Assembly: GCF_030718995.1 (NCBI RefSeq) | Contig: NZ_CP132204.1 | Coordinates: 3,596,001 to 3,660,000 of the forward strand | Reading direction: 5' to 3' | Source: Arthrobacter oryzae | GTDB lineage: Bacteria; Actinomycetota; Actinomycetes; Actinomycetales; Micrococcaceae | DNA length: 64,000 bases | In this document: one piece after another, positions 8,907 to 17,471 of the stretch | Position numbering within the stretch: position 1 is the stretch's first letter | Layout of the letters: each line of letters starts with the position of its first letter | The notes under the pieces: generated by a model | Told to the model about the DNA's origin: nothing | What the model saw: the letters and a program-made list of their open reading frames with translations, nothing else | Databases searched by the model: none | Made by a program: the position numbers and the translations under genes

Positions 8907-9352
8907 CCGACAGCGACGGTGGGATCCCCGAACAGCCGCAGGCGAAACTCGCGCGGAAATTAAATCTCCTCCTGGATCTTTTTGAGGCCCAGGGGTCATC
9001 GCCCCTGACCTATCCGCAGATAAGCAAGCACATGGCAGACCGCGGAACGCCGTTATCTCGCTCCCGGTGGGCCTACATGCGTGCAGGCGATAGTTCCATG
9101 GCGACGGACCCGCAGCTTTTGAAGAACCTCGCCGAATTCTTCGGCGTTGACCCCGGATACCTTTTGGACGACGACGGCGAGGTCCCCGACCTGGTGGACG
9201 CGCAGCTCGAACTACTGCGCACACTGCGCGAAAACCGGGTAAGAAACTTTGCTGCCAGACAACTGAAGGGGATTTCTCCGGAGACCCTGCTGCGCCTCCG
9301 CAAAGTCATCGACGAACGGCTGAAAGCTCCCGAGGACGACGCCGATGCGTAG
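8903..9352 (+). CDS. XRE-family transcriptional regulator
   Basis: A 149-residue protein starting with GTG. Residues about 12-80 form an extended XRE-type helix-turn-helix: LARKLNLLLDLF, LTYPQISKHM, then SRSRWAYMRAG in the recognition position, and LLKNLAEFFGVDPGYLLDDD, which closes such domains. The C-terminal helix region (residues 95-145) is probably for oligomerisation. It is likely the DNA-binding output of the operon and a candidate target of the ImmA/IrrE peptidase encoded two genes upstream. Start and stop overlap the neighbouring genes by 4 and 8 bases. Confidence 0.85.
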   Translation: MTDSDGGIPEQPQAKLARKLNLLLDLFEAQGSSPLTYPQISKHMADRGTPLSRSRWAYMRAGDSSMATDPQLLKNLAEFFGVDPGYLLDDDGEVPDLVDAQLELLRTLRENRVRNFAARQLKGISPETLLRLRKVIDERLKAPEDDADA

Positions 9353-10529
9353 GGCCGCTGCAAATGTGGCCATTGGTTGCGGCGTTGCCGGCACGGCCGC
9401 CTTCCTTGCAGCGGCCTATTTTGCTAGGGAAGTTGTGGTGCCCAAGCCTGGGCGGAAGGAAGATCTCCAAATCCGTCGTGTGTTCCACGACGCCGACGAA
9501 ACGTTGATGGTGGAGTTGGCTGCGTCGGCCCGGACGACGGCACCGGGCCGTTACAGCATTTGGTTTGCCAACGGCACAGGGCATGCCTGTATCGGAGAGG
9601 TCGTCGCCTCTGACGATGCGGCCAGGACGGTAACCCGCCGCGTTGAACGGGTTGACTCCGGCGATCTCGTGACTGCCAAGGCTGGCATTTGGAGCGGGTA
9701 CGTCTATGCGACGCCGGAACCGTTGGGGCTGCCATACTCCGACGTTCAGATTCCGGTCGAGAACGGCATGGCGCCCGCCTGGAAGTTCCCACCGACGCAG
9801 CCGTCCGGAGACTCTTCCACTTGGGCCATCCATATCCATGGCTTGGGCGGTTCGAAAGCCGGCGCACTCCGCGGCGTGCCGGTTGCGGACCGACTGGGAT
9901 ACACGTCCCTGGTTGTTTCATTCCGGAACGACCGGGATGCGCCTGCATCCGCGGACGGTCGGTATCACCTGGGGCAGACCGAATGGCACGACGTTGAAGC
10001 TGCGGTTTCGTATGCCGTGGGGCAAGGTGCACGCCAGATAGTGCTTTTCGGCTGGTCGCTCGGAGCCTCCATCGCGCTTCAGCTGGCGGCATCGTCGGAG
10101 TTTCGAGACCGCATCTCCCGCTTGGTTCTCAATGCCCCCGTTGTTGACTGGAGCAGCACGCTGCTGGCCAACGCCCGGTCCGGTGGACTTCCCGGTTGGG
10201 TTGCGCGGCTTGGACTGCAGATGCTGAGTTCATCCAGGATGCGTTGGATCCCGGGCTTGGATGCTCCGTTGAGCTTTCCTACCCTGGACTTCCTGGCCCG
10301 GGCGGACGAACTCAGAGTTCCCATTCTTGTCATCCACAATGATGGGGACCGTTCGACACCCTTTGCGATTTCTCGCGAGTTCGTGAGCCGGCGCCACGAG
10401 CTGGCAACTTTAGTCACCTTCCCGTCTGCGGAGCACACGCAGGAGTGGAATTCGGACCCGGACGGGTGGGACGCGGCGGTGGAGAACTGGCTCCGGAACG
10501 GCCCGCCGTCGTCGCCCCTATCCGTATAA
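9345..10529 (+). CDS. Membrane-anchored alpha/beta hydrolase
   Basis: A 394-residue protein. An N-terminal hydrophobic helix (about residues 5-27) suggests a membrane anchor or uncleaved signal. It is followed by a roughly 120-residue region of unknown fold and an alpha/beta hydrolase domain: oxyanion-type IHGLGGS, nucleophile elbow FGWSLGAS (Ser at about 240), acid in VIHNDGDRSTP and His in SAEHTQEW. This is a complete Ser-Asp-His triad, suggesting an esterase, lipase or peptidase of unknown substrate. Its start overlaps the XRE gene by 8 bases, so an apparent effector enzyme is translationally tied to a peptidase/membrane-protein/regulator set. Confidence 0.8.
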   Translation: MRRAAANVAIGCGVAGTAAFLAAAYFAREVVVPKPGRKEDLQIRRVFHDADETLMVELAASARTTAPGRYSIWFANGTGHACIGEVVASDDAARTVTRRVERVDSGDLVTAKAGIWSGYVYATPEPLGLPYSDVQIPVENGMAPAWKFPPTQPSGDSSTWAIHIHGLGGSKAGALRGVPVADRLGYTSLVVSFRNDRDAPASADGRYHLGQTEWHDVEAAVSYAVGQGARQIVLFGWSLGASIALQLAASSEFRDRISRLVLNAPVVDWSSTLLANARSGGLPGWVARLGLQMLSSSRMRWIPGLDAPLSFPTLDFLARADELRVPILVIHNDGDRSTPFAISREFVSRRHELATLVTFPSAEHTQEWNSDPDGWDAAVENWLRNGPPSSPLSV

Positions 10530-10537
10530 CTGCTCGG

Positions 10538-11569
10538 CTACGAGGCTTCGAGGCCCCAGGGCCGGAAGGCCCGGTCTTTGTCCATGTTCCAGCCGGCGAC
10601 CATTCCGGAGCCGATCATGAGGTCGCTGAGCCTGGCCAAGCGGTAGGCGGGGTCTGCTTCGAGGGCGAGTTGTAGGAACTGGTGGGCTTTGCTGCCTCGG
10701 CCTTCCCACCAGTTGACGAAGGCGATGGCGGTGAGGATGGGGGCTGAGTGTTTGGTGCTGCTGTGCGTGTAGGCGTGGAGCAGTAGCTGCTGTGCCCATT
10801 CGACGCGCGACCACTGGGGCCCGCCGTGTGTTTGTGCCAGGAGCACCCGGTCCATGGGTTCGTCGATTCCCGGGATATCGGCCATGAGTTGGTCTCGGAT
10901 GGCGGGGGCTTGGAAGTTCGCAATCAGGCTGATGGTCTGATCGTCGTCCGGGTAGGAGATCGCGTCGAGCATGCCGTCCCAGAGCGTCCTGGCTTGTTCG
11001 AGCGCCTCGCCCGGGTTCATCCGGTGGATTTCTTTCACTCGGTCGTCGACGGCGTCCGCTGTGCGGGCTTCTTTTGTCGAGGCCGGCAGGGTGATGTGGT
11101 TTGTCGGTGCGATGGTGCTGCCGCGGTAGACGAATTCGGCGTTGATCTGGCTGGACTGGGTCGCTTTCAGCGGTAGTGTCAGTCCGTCGTGGGGGTCGCC
11201 GTCGTACGGGGAGACGGTGTTGTCTCCGACGAGGAGCCCGTCGCGGATGGTCATTCCGCGTTCGGCCAGCGCGCATGTCAGTGCTGCGATGGTTGCTGCG
11301 TGCGGTTTGGGTTGCCCGGGTTTTGGGGGTTCGGAGGTGTAGACGGCGAAGAGCACGCTGGCGGCGTTGGTGTCGTGGGCGAGGTAGTCGGCCACTGTGC
11401 GTGCGTACCGGAGTCCGCCGTCGCGGGTGGGGAGGTCGACTCTGAGTGTTGCGCCGACGCGGTTGGCGTCCAGGGTGATGCACACGAGGCTTTCGTGCGG
11501 CCAGAACCCGAGGGTGTGCCCTACGAAACTGAGGACGTCGGCCGGGGTTTTGATGGTGAGCGGTTCCAT
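10538..11569 (-). CDS. DUF4192 domain protein
   Basis: A 343-residue soluble protein. The N-terminus (TPADVLSFVGHTLGFWPHES, LVCITLD) is the hallmark of DUF4192, a domain common in actinobacteria and without assigned biochemistry. The family region extends through about residue 330, with conserved LARLSDLMIGSGM near the end. It converges with the hydrolase operon, ending only 8 bp from it. The ATG at 11569 is preceded by GAAGGAG. No enzymatic motif is seen. Confidence 0.8.
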   Translation of the reverse strand: MEPLTIKTPADVLSFVGHTLGFWPHESLVCITLDANRVGATLRVDLPTRDGGLRYARTVADYLAHDTNAASVLFAVYTSEPPKPGQPKPHAATIAALTCALAERGMTIRDGLLVGDNTVSPYDGDPHDGLTLPLKATQSSQINAEFVYRGSTIAPTNHITLPASTKEARTADAVDDRVKEIHRMNPGEALEQARTLWDGMLDAISYPDDDQTISLIANFQAPAIRDQLMADIPGIDEPMDRVLLAQTHGGPQWSRVEWAQQLLLHAYTHSSTKHSAPILTAIAFVNWWEGRGSKAHQFLQLALEADPAYRLARLSDLMIGSGMVAGWNMDKDRAFRPWGLEAS

Positions 11570-11694
11570 GTTCCTTCTCCTTCAGCGGCTGGCGGGCACC
11601 GGGTGTGTCTGTCAGATTTGTGGGTCGTTCTGGTACATGGAGTCACCGCTGGGTTTGAGGGTCCGGAGTGCAACTTGGGGGACCGGGAGCGGTT

Positions 11695-11744
11695 CAAAGT
11701 TTCGCGAGGAAATAAGCGACGGAGGAGCGCCGAACGAAACTTTG
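11695..11744. repeat. Perfect 10-bp inverted repeat upstream of the DUF4192 gene
   Basis: CAAAGTTTCG (11695-11704) and CGAAACTTTG (11735-11744) lie 30 bp apart in the intergenic stretch before the DUF4192 gene. This could be a regulator site or a stem. Apart from this and the repeat-end at 12125-12277, I see no convincing gene between 11570 and 12342. Confidence 0.35.
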
Positions 11745-12124
11745 GATCGAGTCCGGCGCGTAGCGCCCTGGTTGCGCGGAGGACCCGCCCAGCGATGATG
11801 AGGATCAGAATGACAAACAGCGAAGTTGCTTCTGGTGGTTCATGGAGGCGGGGGAGCGGGGCGGCATGACGCTGACGAATCTTGTGGGGTTCGTCTGGAT
11901 TTATTGGGTTAGGCGTGCGCCGGATTGGCTTGCGAGGGCAACTGCGGCATGTTCGACGACGCGCTTGTCTGTGACCGCAGGAGCACCGCGCAGCTCCCGC
12001 ATCTCTCCTGAATTGCTACTCGGCGACATAGGAAAGACCTGCAATCTGCCTGTACGGATTGGCACGCCGAAGCCGAATGGAACAGTCGAACTCCGGACGA
12101 AGCACATATACGAAACGCTCTTAT

Positions 12125-12277
12125 CCTGTCAGGTGTTGCGTTGCCGCCAGTGACGAGTCAGGTGTCAGGTTGTGGTCCAGGAGTTTGTCTACCCCTCGTC
12201 AGAAAAGAAGAATCTGACCCTATTTAGACGCCCCTGGCCACCTGCCTGACGTCAGGCTGGGGTGTGCCTCAATTCGA
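12125..12277 (+). repeat. Repeat-family right end with resolvase-upstream-like sequence
   Basis: This stretch carries CTGTCAGG, CAGGTTGTGG, a CCCCTCGTCAGAAAAGAAG block and finally GTCAGGCTGGGGTGTGCCTC. The same order (CCTGTCAGGTTGAG, CCCCTCTCAGAAAAAAG, GTCAGGTTTGGGTGTACTTC) occurs just upstream of the intact serine recombinase at 44397-44482. The last motif also ends two of the full repeat copies near 29300 and 50400. No recombinase gene accompanies it here, so it looks like an orphan recombination-site or element end. Confidence 0.5.
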
Positions 12278-12342
12278 CAGTCTCGGATGGCGGGTTTCGG
12301 GATTCAGGTCAGATACGAGACTGAGCGGTCCGTTGGAGTTGC

Positions 12343-13314
12343 CTACCTGTCCGCGAGGCGTTCGAGCTGTGTATATTCCTCGGCGGTGAGGGCGAGCATG
12401 GAGCCGTGGCTTGCACCTGGGGGCATGACCGCTGCAACCGGGGTCCAGGTGGCCGATGCGAGTGAGTCGCAGGTGAAGGCGGTGTACCGGCGTAGGCCGA
12501 ATTCGTCGATGAACAGGAACCATGAGTCGGGTCCCGGTCCGCGGATGATAATGGGACCCTCGCCGTGTACGAGTCCGTTTTTACCGATTCCGGTGGCGAT
12601 GACGGAGTAGTGCGCGCTGTCCAGACTGTTCGAGCGCTCGGCGGTTATGAACTTGGCGTCCGGGGAGGAGGAATCGGCGGAGAGCTCGTCTTTGCTGAAA
12701 CGATAAAAGTGGCCGTCTGCTTCGACGACGGTGGAGTCAATGACCGACCAGCCACGATCGATCCAGACGCGCGCAGGAGTAAAAGTTCGAAAGTCGGTGG
12801 TGTTGGAGCAGAAAATCCGGTGGTAAGCGCGCGCGGCCGGGTCGGCGGAACGCGGCTGAAGCGTGGAGGCCCAGTACAGCAGGTAGGTCCCGCTTGCGGC
12901 ATCGTAGGCCGCTTCGGGCGCCCAAGCATTTCCCGCATCCGGCGGGGCGACTTTCACTAGCCTCGGACCGGCCCATGACACCAGATCAGTGCTTTCCCAG
13001 ATTACGATCGATCGGCTGCCTTCCCGGATGCAGTCCTCCCATGCGGTCGCCGGGTTCCTCCTGGCGATGCAGAGGTCCGTGGCCAGGAGGTAGAAACGGG
13101 CGGTCTCACGGGGCAGGCCGGCCGCGCGGAGCAGGAAGGGGTCCCTAACGCCCTGCTCTCCCACGCTGGAGTGCAGGACCGGGCGGCCGCCGTTGAGGGC
13201 CTTCCATTCCAGTGGATTGCGGCCGGCGCTCAGGGCGAAACGTACTTGTTCCCCGTCGGCCTCGGTAGCGGAGGTGAAGTAGGCGAAGAGGTAGCCGGCC
13301 GGGTGTTCGGTCAT
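12343..13314 (-). CDS. Glycoside hydrolase family 43-like protein
   Basis: A 323-residue cytoplasmic protein (no signal peptide) with a five-bladed-propeller look: RDPFLLRA near residue 58, WESTDLVSW, WAPEAAYDAASGTYLLYWAS (a GH43 blade-two signature), VIDSTVVEADGHFYRFSKDE and LVHGEGPIII. The acid residues in RDPF, IDST and the Glu of GEGP fit the GH43 catalytic triad, so arabinosidase or xylosidase activity on imported oligosaccharides is likely. It is the last gene of the operon, and its ATG overlaps the permease stop (ATGA). The substrate is not deducible. Confidence 0.75.
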   Translation of the reverse strand: MTEHPAGYLFAYFTSATEADGEQVRFALSAGRNPLEWKALNGGRPVLHSSVGEQGVRDPFLLRAAGLPRETARFYLLATDLCIARRNPATAWEDCIREGSRSIVIWESTDLVSWAGPRLVKVAPPDAGNAWAPEAAYDAASGTYLLYWASTLQPRSADPAARAYHRIFCSNTTDFRTFTPARVWIDRGWSVIDSTVVEADGHFYRFSKDELSADSSSPDAKFITAERSNSLDSAHYSVIATGIGKNGLVHGEGPIIIRGPGPDSWFLFIDEFGLRRYTAFTCDSLASATWTPVAAVMPPGASHGSMLALTAEEYTQLERLADR

Positions 13315-14129
13315 CCCTTGACGCTTCCGCTGACGAGTCCACTGACGATGTGCCGCTGCATGAAGATAAAGAACACCACCATTGGGATCAGGACGATGAC
13401 GGTCAGGGTCATGAAGGACGGCCAGTCGGTGGTGAACTGCCCCACAGCGGAATAGACCTGCAGGACCAGTGTTTGTTTCTCTTCCGAACTGATGAACACG
13501 TTCGGGGTGATGAAGTCATTCCAGACCCACATGGTCTGGAACACCCCGACAGTGACCAGGATGGGCCGGATGAGGGGCAGGACAATCATCCAGTAGATGC
13601 GGAAGGGCCCGGCCCCGTCAATTCTGGCGGCCTCGAGGACCTCTGCCGGGATGGTCCGCATGTAACCGAGGATCAGGTAGTAGCAGAAAATGGACCCGCA
13701 GGTGTAGATCACGATCAGCCCTTCGAGGGAGTCCACCAGGCGTACCCCGACGAGCATGCGGTAGAGGGGGACGAGGGTGGCCTGTCCCGGGATGATGAAG
13801 GCTGCGACGAGGACTGCTCCGATGATTTGGGAGACGCGGCTCCGGCCGGTGATTTGGCCGAATGCGGCGAGTGACCCGATGGCGAGCATCAGGAAGATGG
13901 AGATGGCCGTGACGTACACCGTGTTCATCAGGCTTTGGAGGATCTGGGTGCCTTCGAAGACCTTGATGTAGTTGTCCAGGACCCAGGTTGTGGGAAGCGC
14001 GAGCGGGCTGTTGGTGGTTTCCTGCTGGGTTTTGAACGTGTTGACGACGATGTAGTAGAAGGGGACGCTCATGAGGCCGGCGAGCGTGATCATGAGGACG
14101 GACGTCAGGGCGTGCCGGGTCTTGGTCAT
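13311..14129 (-). CDS. Carbohydrate ABC transporter permease (MalG type)
   Basis: A 272-residue inner-membrane permease with about six TM helices and the EAA loop EVLEAARIDGAGPFRIYWMI, typical of CUT1 carbohydrate importers. The ATG at 14129 overlaps the stop of the partner permease (ATGA), which decides the start over longer upstream extensions of the frame. No ATPase gene is present in the operon. CUT1 systems in actinobacteria commonly borrow a shared MsiK-type ATPase encoded elsewhere, which is the likely arrangement here. Confidence 0.9.
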   Translation of the reverse strand: MTKTRHALTSVLMITLAGLMSVPFYYIVVNTFKTQQETTNSPLALPTTWVLDNYIKVFEGTQILQSLMNTVYVTAISIFLMLAIGSLAAFGQITGRSRVSQIIGAVLVAAFIIPGQATLVPLYRMLVGVRLVDSLEGLIVIYTCGSIFCYYLILGYMRTIPAEVLEAARIDGAGPFRIYWMIVLPLIRPILVTVGVFQTMWVWNDFITPNVFISSEEKQTLVLQVYSAVGQFTTDWPSFMTLTVIVLIPMVVFFIFMQRHIVSGLVSGSVKG

Positions 14130-15082
14130 GAGTATTTCCTTTGGAGTGCGTTCGAGAGGGCCATCTGGCCCAGCACGACGAGGCCGACGACGATAAGGAA
14201 GAGGACGGCGAGGGCCGATGCAGCCCCGACGCGTGACTGGGCGATGCCGTCCTCGATCAGGGACTGGGTGAGGGTCCTGGTGGAGAAGCCGGGGCCGCCG
14301 CGGGTGAGGGTGAACGGCAGATCGAAGACTTTCAGGCCGTTGGTCATTAGCAGCAGCTGGCTGACAGCCATGGCCGGGATGAGCAGGGGAAGGGTGATGT
14401 AGCGGAAGCTCTGCCAGCTGGTGGCGCCGTCGATCTTGGAGACTTCGTAGTAGTCGGCGGGGATCGCCTGCAGGTACGCCAGATACAGCACCGCGTGCCA
14501 GCCCGTCAGCGCCCAAATGGTGACGGCCACCGTGGAGAGCTGGGCGAGCGTGCTATCGGAGAGCCACGGGATGGGACCGAGTCCGGTGAGCGAGCGGATG
14601 ATGCTGTTCAGGACGCCGGAGCCGAGGGGATTGAGGATGAAGCCCCACACCAGGCCCAGGATGGCGACGCTGGGAACGGCGGGGAAGAAAAATGCCGAGC
14701 GGACGAGGTTGCGACCGAAGAACTTCCGGTTCAGGGTCAGCGCCAGGGGGATGGCCGTCACCGTGACCAGAATGGTGGTGGAGACCGCGTAGAAGATGGT
14801 GTAGCCGAGCGCCGAGAGCATCGACGGGTCCTTGAAGAGCTCGGTGTAGTTGTCAAAGCCAACGAACTCGGGGTTGCTGACGTAGCCGTCGAAGTCGGTA
14901 AAGCTGTAGTACAGCGACTGGGACATCGGAATCACGTAGAGCGCCACGAAGACCACTGCGATGGGGGCCATGAAGACCCACGAGGTGACGGAGAGCCGGT
15001 GCGGCCGCTTCCTGGGCAGTGTCCTGATGCTGCTCTGTTGCTGCTGCAGTGGCTGCAGTTCGGGGGTTGTGGAGAGTGCCAA
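14126..15082 (-). CDS. Carbohydrate ABC transporter permease (MalF type)
   Basis: A 318-residue permease with a basic cytoplasmic N-terminus (residues 1-30), about six TM helices and the EAA motif YYEVSKIDGATSWQSFRYIT. It forms the heterodimeric channel with the product of the next gene. It is preceded by the solute-binding lipoprotein gene and a stable hairpin. Confidence 0.9.
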   Translation of the reverse strand: MALSTTPELQPLQQQQSSIRTLPRKRPHRLSVTSWVFMAPIAVVFVALYVIPMSQSLYYSFTDFDGYVSNPEFVGFDNYTELFKDPSMLSALGYTIFYAVSTTILVTVTAIPLALTLNRKFFGRNLVRSAFFFPAVPSVAILGLVWGFILNPLGSGVLNSIIRSLTGLGPIPWLSDSTLAQLSTVAVTIWALTGWHAVLYLAYLQAIPADYYEVSKIDGATSWQSFRYITLPLLIPAMAVSQLLLMTNGLKVFDLPFTLTRGGPGFSTRTLTQSLIEDGIAQSRVGAASALAVLFLIVVGLVVLGQMALSNALQRKYS

Positions 15083-15108
15083 GGTAAAGCTGCCTTTCTG
15101 GGGAAGAG

Positions 15109-15136
15109 GGGCCGGCGGCGATGCTGCCGCCGGCCC
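15109..15136 (-). other. Intra-operon hairpin after the solute-binding protein gene
   Basis: A perfect 11-bp stem, GGGCCGGCGGC (15109-15119) and GCCGCCGGCCC (15126-15136) with a 6-base loop, lies between the binding-protein stop and the first permease. Such hairpins commonly protect the 5' message and keep binding protein in excess over permeases by partial termination. Confidence 0.6.
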
Positions 15137-15145
15137 TTCGGGGTG

Positions 15146-16417
15146 CTACTTGCCTTGGAGCGACGCCAGCTTCGCGTCAAGTGCGGATGCGACCTTTTCA
15201 GGAGTGGTCTGGCCCTGGATGAGCTGCTGGAGCAGGGAGACGGTCTCGCTGTTCAGGGCTGCGGAGTTGGTGGGCCAGGTGACCTGGGGGAGGTAGAAAT
15301 TTCCATCGCGCACTGCCGGCACCATCGAGGACAGGGCAGGGTCGAGCTGCGGAGTGAAATCCTTTGTGGTGGTGATCGCAGCGTTCTGCTTCTGGTAGAG
15401 CTCGACGGCGGTCTTGCTCTGGAGGAACTCCACGAGCTTTTCGGCCGCGTCCGGGTTCTTGGCCTTGGCGTTGACCGCGTATCCGGGTGAGACGGCGCCC
15501 GCCCAGTACGTGCCGGAGTCACCGGGGACTGGCATGAACTCGAGCTTCATGTCCGGCGCGGCCTTCTGGATGCTGCCCAGTGCCCACGAGCCGGTGCTGA
15601 TCATCGCCACAGAACCCCGCTGGAACTCGGAGGTGATCTGGTCCCCGGTCAGGCCCGCCACGGAAGGCGAGACGAGATCCTGCTTGAACAACTCGGACCA
15701 GTCCTTCAGCGGCTCGGTCCAGGTTTTGGCGAAGGAGGTCTTCCCGGCCCAGATATCGGCATCCATCGTGCCTCCGCTGGCCTGGTTCTGGAGCCCGACC
15801 AGGGCCGCCAGGCTCACCGGGATGGTGTCCGCCGGCTCGTAGAACGGCGTAATTCCGGCGTCCTTGAGTTTCTTGCACAGGGCCAGGAAGTCATCCCAGG
15901 TCTCCGGCGGATTCGTGAACCCCGCCTTGGCCAGGAGGTCCTTGTTGTAGAGGATGCCGCCGCCCCAGGAGGAGGTTGCCGCGCCGTACACCTTTCCATC
16001 CTTGGTGTAGGTGGCCTTGGCGGCATCAGCGATGTTGCCGATCCAGGGCTCACCGCTGAGGTCCTTGGCGAACCCGCCTTCCATGATTTCAGTCTTGTTC
16101 TCGGCGGTGATGATGAAAACGTCAGCCGCAGTCCCGCTGTTGATGCGGGTCTGGAGGGTGGAGATGTATCCCTGGACCGGGGTGCCGTAGGAGACCTTCA
16201 GGTCAACCGAGGGGTTCTGCTTCTTGAACTCGTCCAGGATCGGCTTCATGCTTGCCTCGTTGTCCCAGGAGTAGAAGCTGACCGTGTTGTCCGATCCGGA
16301 ACCCCCGGAGGAACCGCACCCCGTCAATGCGGCCGCGGCTGCGACCACTGCGCCGAGGACGGTCAGGCGGAGGGAGGTTTTCCGACGGCGCTGCGGGCTG
16401 TTTGTGTGGTGAAACAT
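15146..16417 (-). CDS. Extracellular sugar-binding lipoprotein (CUT1 family)
   Basis: A 423-residue binding protein with a lipoprotein signal peptide (lipobox ALTGC, Cys about 34) and the usual Gly/Ser-rich tether. The body has the family 1 solute-binding pattern: VSFYSWDNEASMKPILDEFK, INSGTAADVFII, GILYNKDLLAKAGFTNPPET, MISTGSWALG and WAGAVSPGYAVN. It delivers an oligosaccharide to the two downstream permeases. Its close linkage to two GH43-like hydrolases suggests arabino- or xylo-oligosaccharides, an inference from context. Confidence 0.92.
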   Translation of the reverse strand: MFHHTNSPQRRRKTSLRLTVLGAVVAAAAALTGCGSSGGSGSDNTVSFYSWDNEASMKPILDEFKKQNPSVDLKVSYGTPVQGYISTLQTRINSGTAADVFIITAENKTEIMEGGFAKDLSGEPWIGNIADAAKATYTKDGKVYGAATSSWGGGILYNKDLLAKAGFTNPPETWDDFLALCKKLKDAGITPFYEPADTIPVSLAALVGLQNQASGGTMDADIWAGKTSFAKTWTEPLKDWSELFKQDLVSPSVAGLTGDQITSEFQRGSVAMISTGSWALGSIQKAAPDMKLEFMPVPGDSGTYWAGAVSPGYAVNAKAKNPDAAEKLVEFLQSKTAVELYQKQNAAITTTKDFTPQLDPALSSMVPAVRDGNFYLPQVTWPTNSAALNSETVSLLQQLIQGQTTPEKVASALDAKLASLQGK

Positions 16418-16436
16418 GGCAGGTGCCTTTCTAGTG

Positions 16437-17363
16437 CTATTTTGATGCGTTTTCGGATTTAGTGCGATAGCCGGCCAGGTCCCTCACTATGGGTTCGCGG
16501 GAGGGAATAACCTTTTGGAGCAGGCCGTCGTCGGTGTGGACCAACGGATCGATTGCCAGTTCCCGGCGGTAGCCGGTCCCGCCGGGTATGGCAAAACGGT
16601 GGTAGGCGATAAGCCATTCGTCGGTGTGCGGGATCCTGACGATGGAGTGGTGCCCGGTAGCCCGGATGCCCCGCCGGGGATCCTTCTCCAGGAGCACCCC
16701 CCGGTCCGTCCATGGTCCGAACGGGCTTGTGGAGGTGGCATAGCGGACGCGGTAGTCCTCGTGCCGGGTGTCGTTTTCCGACCAGGAGAGGTAGTAAACG
16801 TCCGCCCGCCGGTGGAGGTTGACCGCCTCGCGGAAGCCGGGAGGGATCCAGGAGACCACTTGAGCAGGGTTGAAAGAGACCATGTCCTGGTTGAGGGGCA
16901 CCGTGTGGGCCACGCTGTTGCCCCAGCAAAGGTAGGCGGCGCCGTCGTCGTCGATAAAAACGTTCGGATCGATGGCCCGGCCGGGGAAATCACCCTCCGC
17001 GATCAGCGGCTTTCCCAGATCCACAAACGGTCCGGTCGGGGACGAGGCCACGGCCACCCCGATGTTCTCCTGTTCCGCCGTGTAGTAGAGAAAGTAGCGG
17101 CCGTCCCGTTCAGCGACGGCGGGAGCCCACGCATGTGCCTCCGCCCACCGGGTGTGTTCAGGCAGCGAGAAAACGACGCCATGATCGGTCCACTCGATCA
17201 GGTCCTGGGAGGAAAAGGCCCGGAAGGACGTGGCCCCCCATTCATTGCTGCCGTCGGTAGTGGGGTACAGAAAGTACCTGCCGCCGAAGACGCACAGGTG
17301 CGGGTCCGCGTAATAGCCCTCAATAAGGGCCGGGACGGCAGGGTCCCCGTGGAAGTGGTCCAA
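16437..17363 (-). CDS. Glycoside hydrolase family 43 (arabinosidase/xylosidase-like)
   Basis: An approximately 308-residue protein without a signal peptide, so it acts on imported substrate. It shows the GH43 order: YYADPHLC (base Asp), WAPAVAERDGRYFLYYTA, AIDPNVFIDDDGAAYLCWG (modulator Asp) and GFREAVNLHRR (probable acid Glu), then TGHHSIV. I choose the TTG at 17361-17363 because GAGGAG precedes it by 6 bases; the frame stays open much further upstream across the LacI gene, but that extension is antisense noise. It is the first gene of the hydrolase/ABC operon and is preceded by two LacI-type operator repeats. Confidence 0.82.
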   Translation of the reverse strand: MDHFHGDPAVPALIEGYYADPHLCVFGGRYFLYPTTDGSNEWGATSFRAFSSQDLIEWTDHGVVFSLPEHTRWAEAHAWAPAVAERDGRYFLYYTAEQENIGVAVASSPTGPFVDLGKPLIAEGDFPGRAIDPNVFIDDDGAAYLCWGNSVAHTVPLNQDMVSFNPAQVVSWIPPGFREAVNLHRRADVYYLSWSENDTRHEDYRVRYATSTSPFGPWTDRGVLLEKDPRRGIRATGHHSIVRIPHTDEWLIAYHRFAIPGGTGYRRELAIDPLVHTDDGLLQKVIPSREPIVRDLAGYRTKSENASK

Positions 17364-17384
17364 AAGATTCTCCTCAAAGTATTT

Positions 17385-17414
17385 ATCGATACAAGACGTG
17401 TGGATCGATACAAG
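17385..17414. promoter_or_regulatory. Paired ATCGATACAAG operators between GH43 and lacI genes
   Basis: The 11-mer ATCGATACAAG occurs at 17385-17395 and 17404-17414, 19 bp apart, in the divergent promoter region. Its core ATCGAT is the centre of the palindrome TGTATCGATACA found at 18575-18586. LacI proteins bind such CG-centred palindromes, so these are probably the operators of the adjacent regulator, placed to repress the hydrolase/ABC operon and possibly the regulator gene itself. Confidence 0.6.
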
Positions 17415-17471
17415 GGTTTGACGTACGCTGATCGCTAGACGGGTCGGATTGCGGTGGGAAGAAGGAAGACG

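Noticed and set aside
11842..12153. A 103-codon plus-strand ORF after the DUF4192 gene
   Set aside because: No recognisable domain, poor start context, and its end runs into the orphan repeat-end region.
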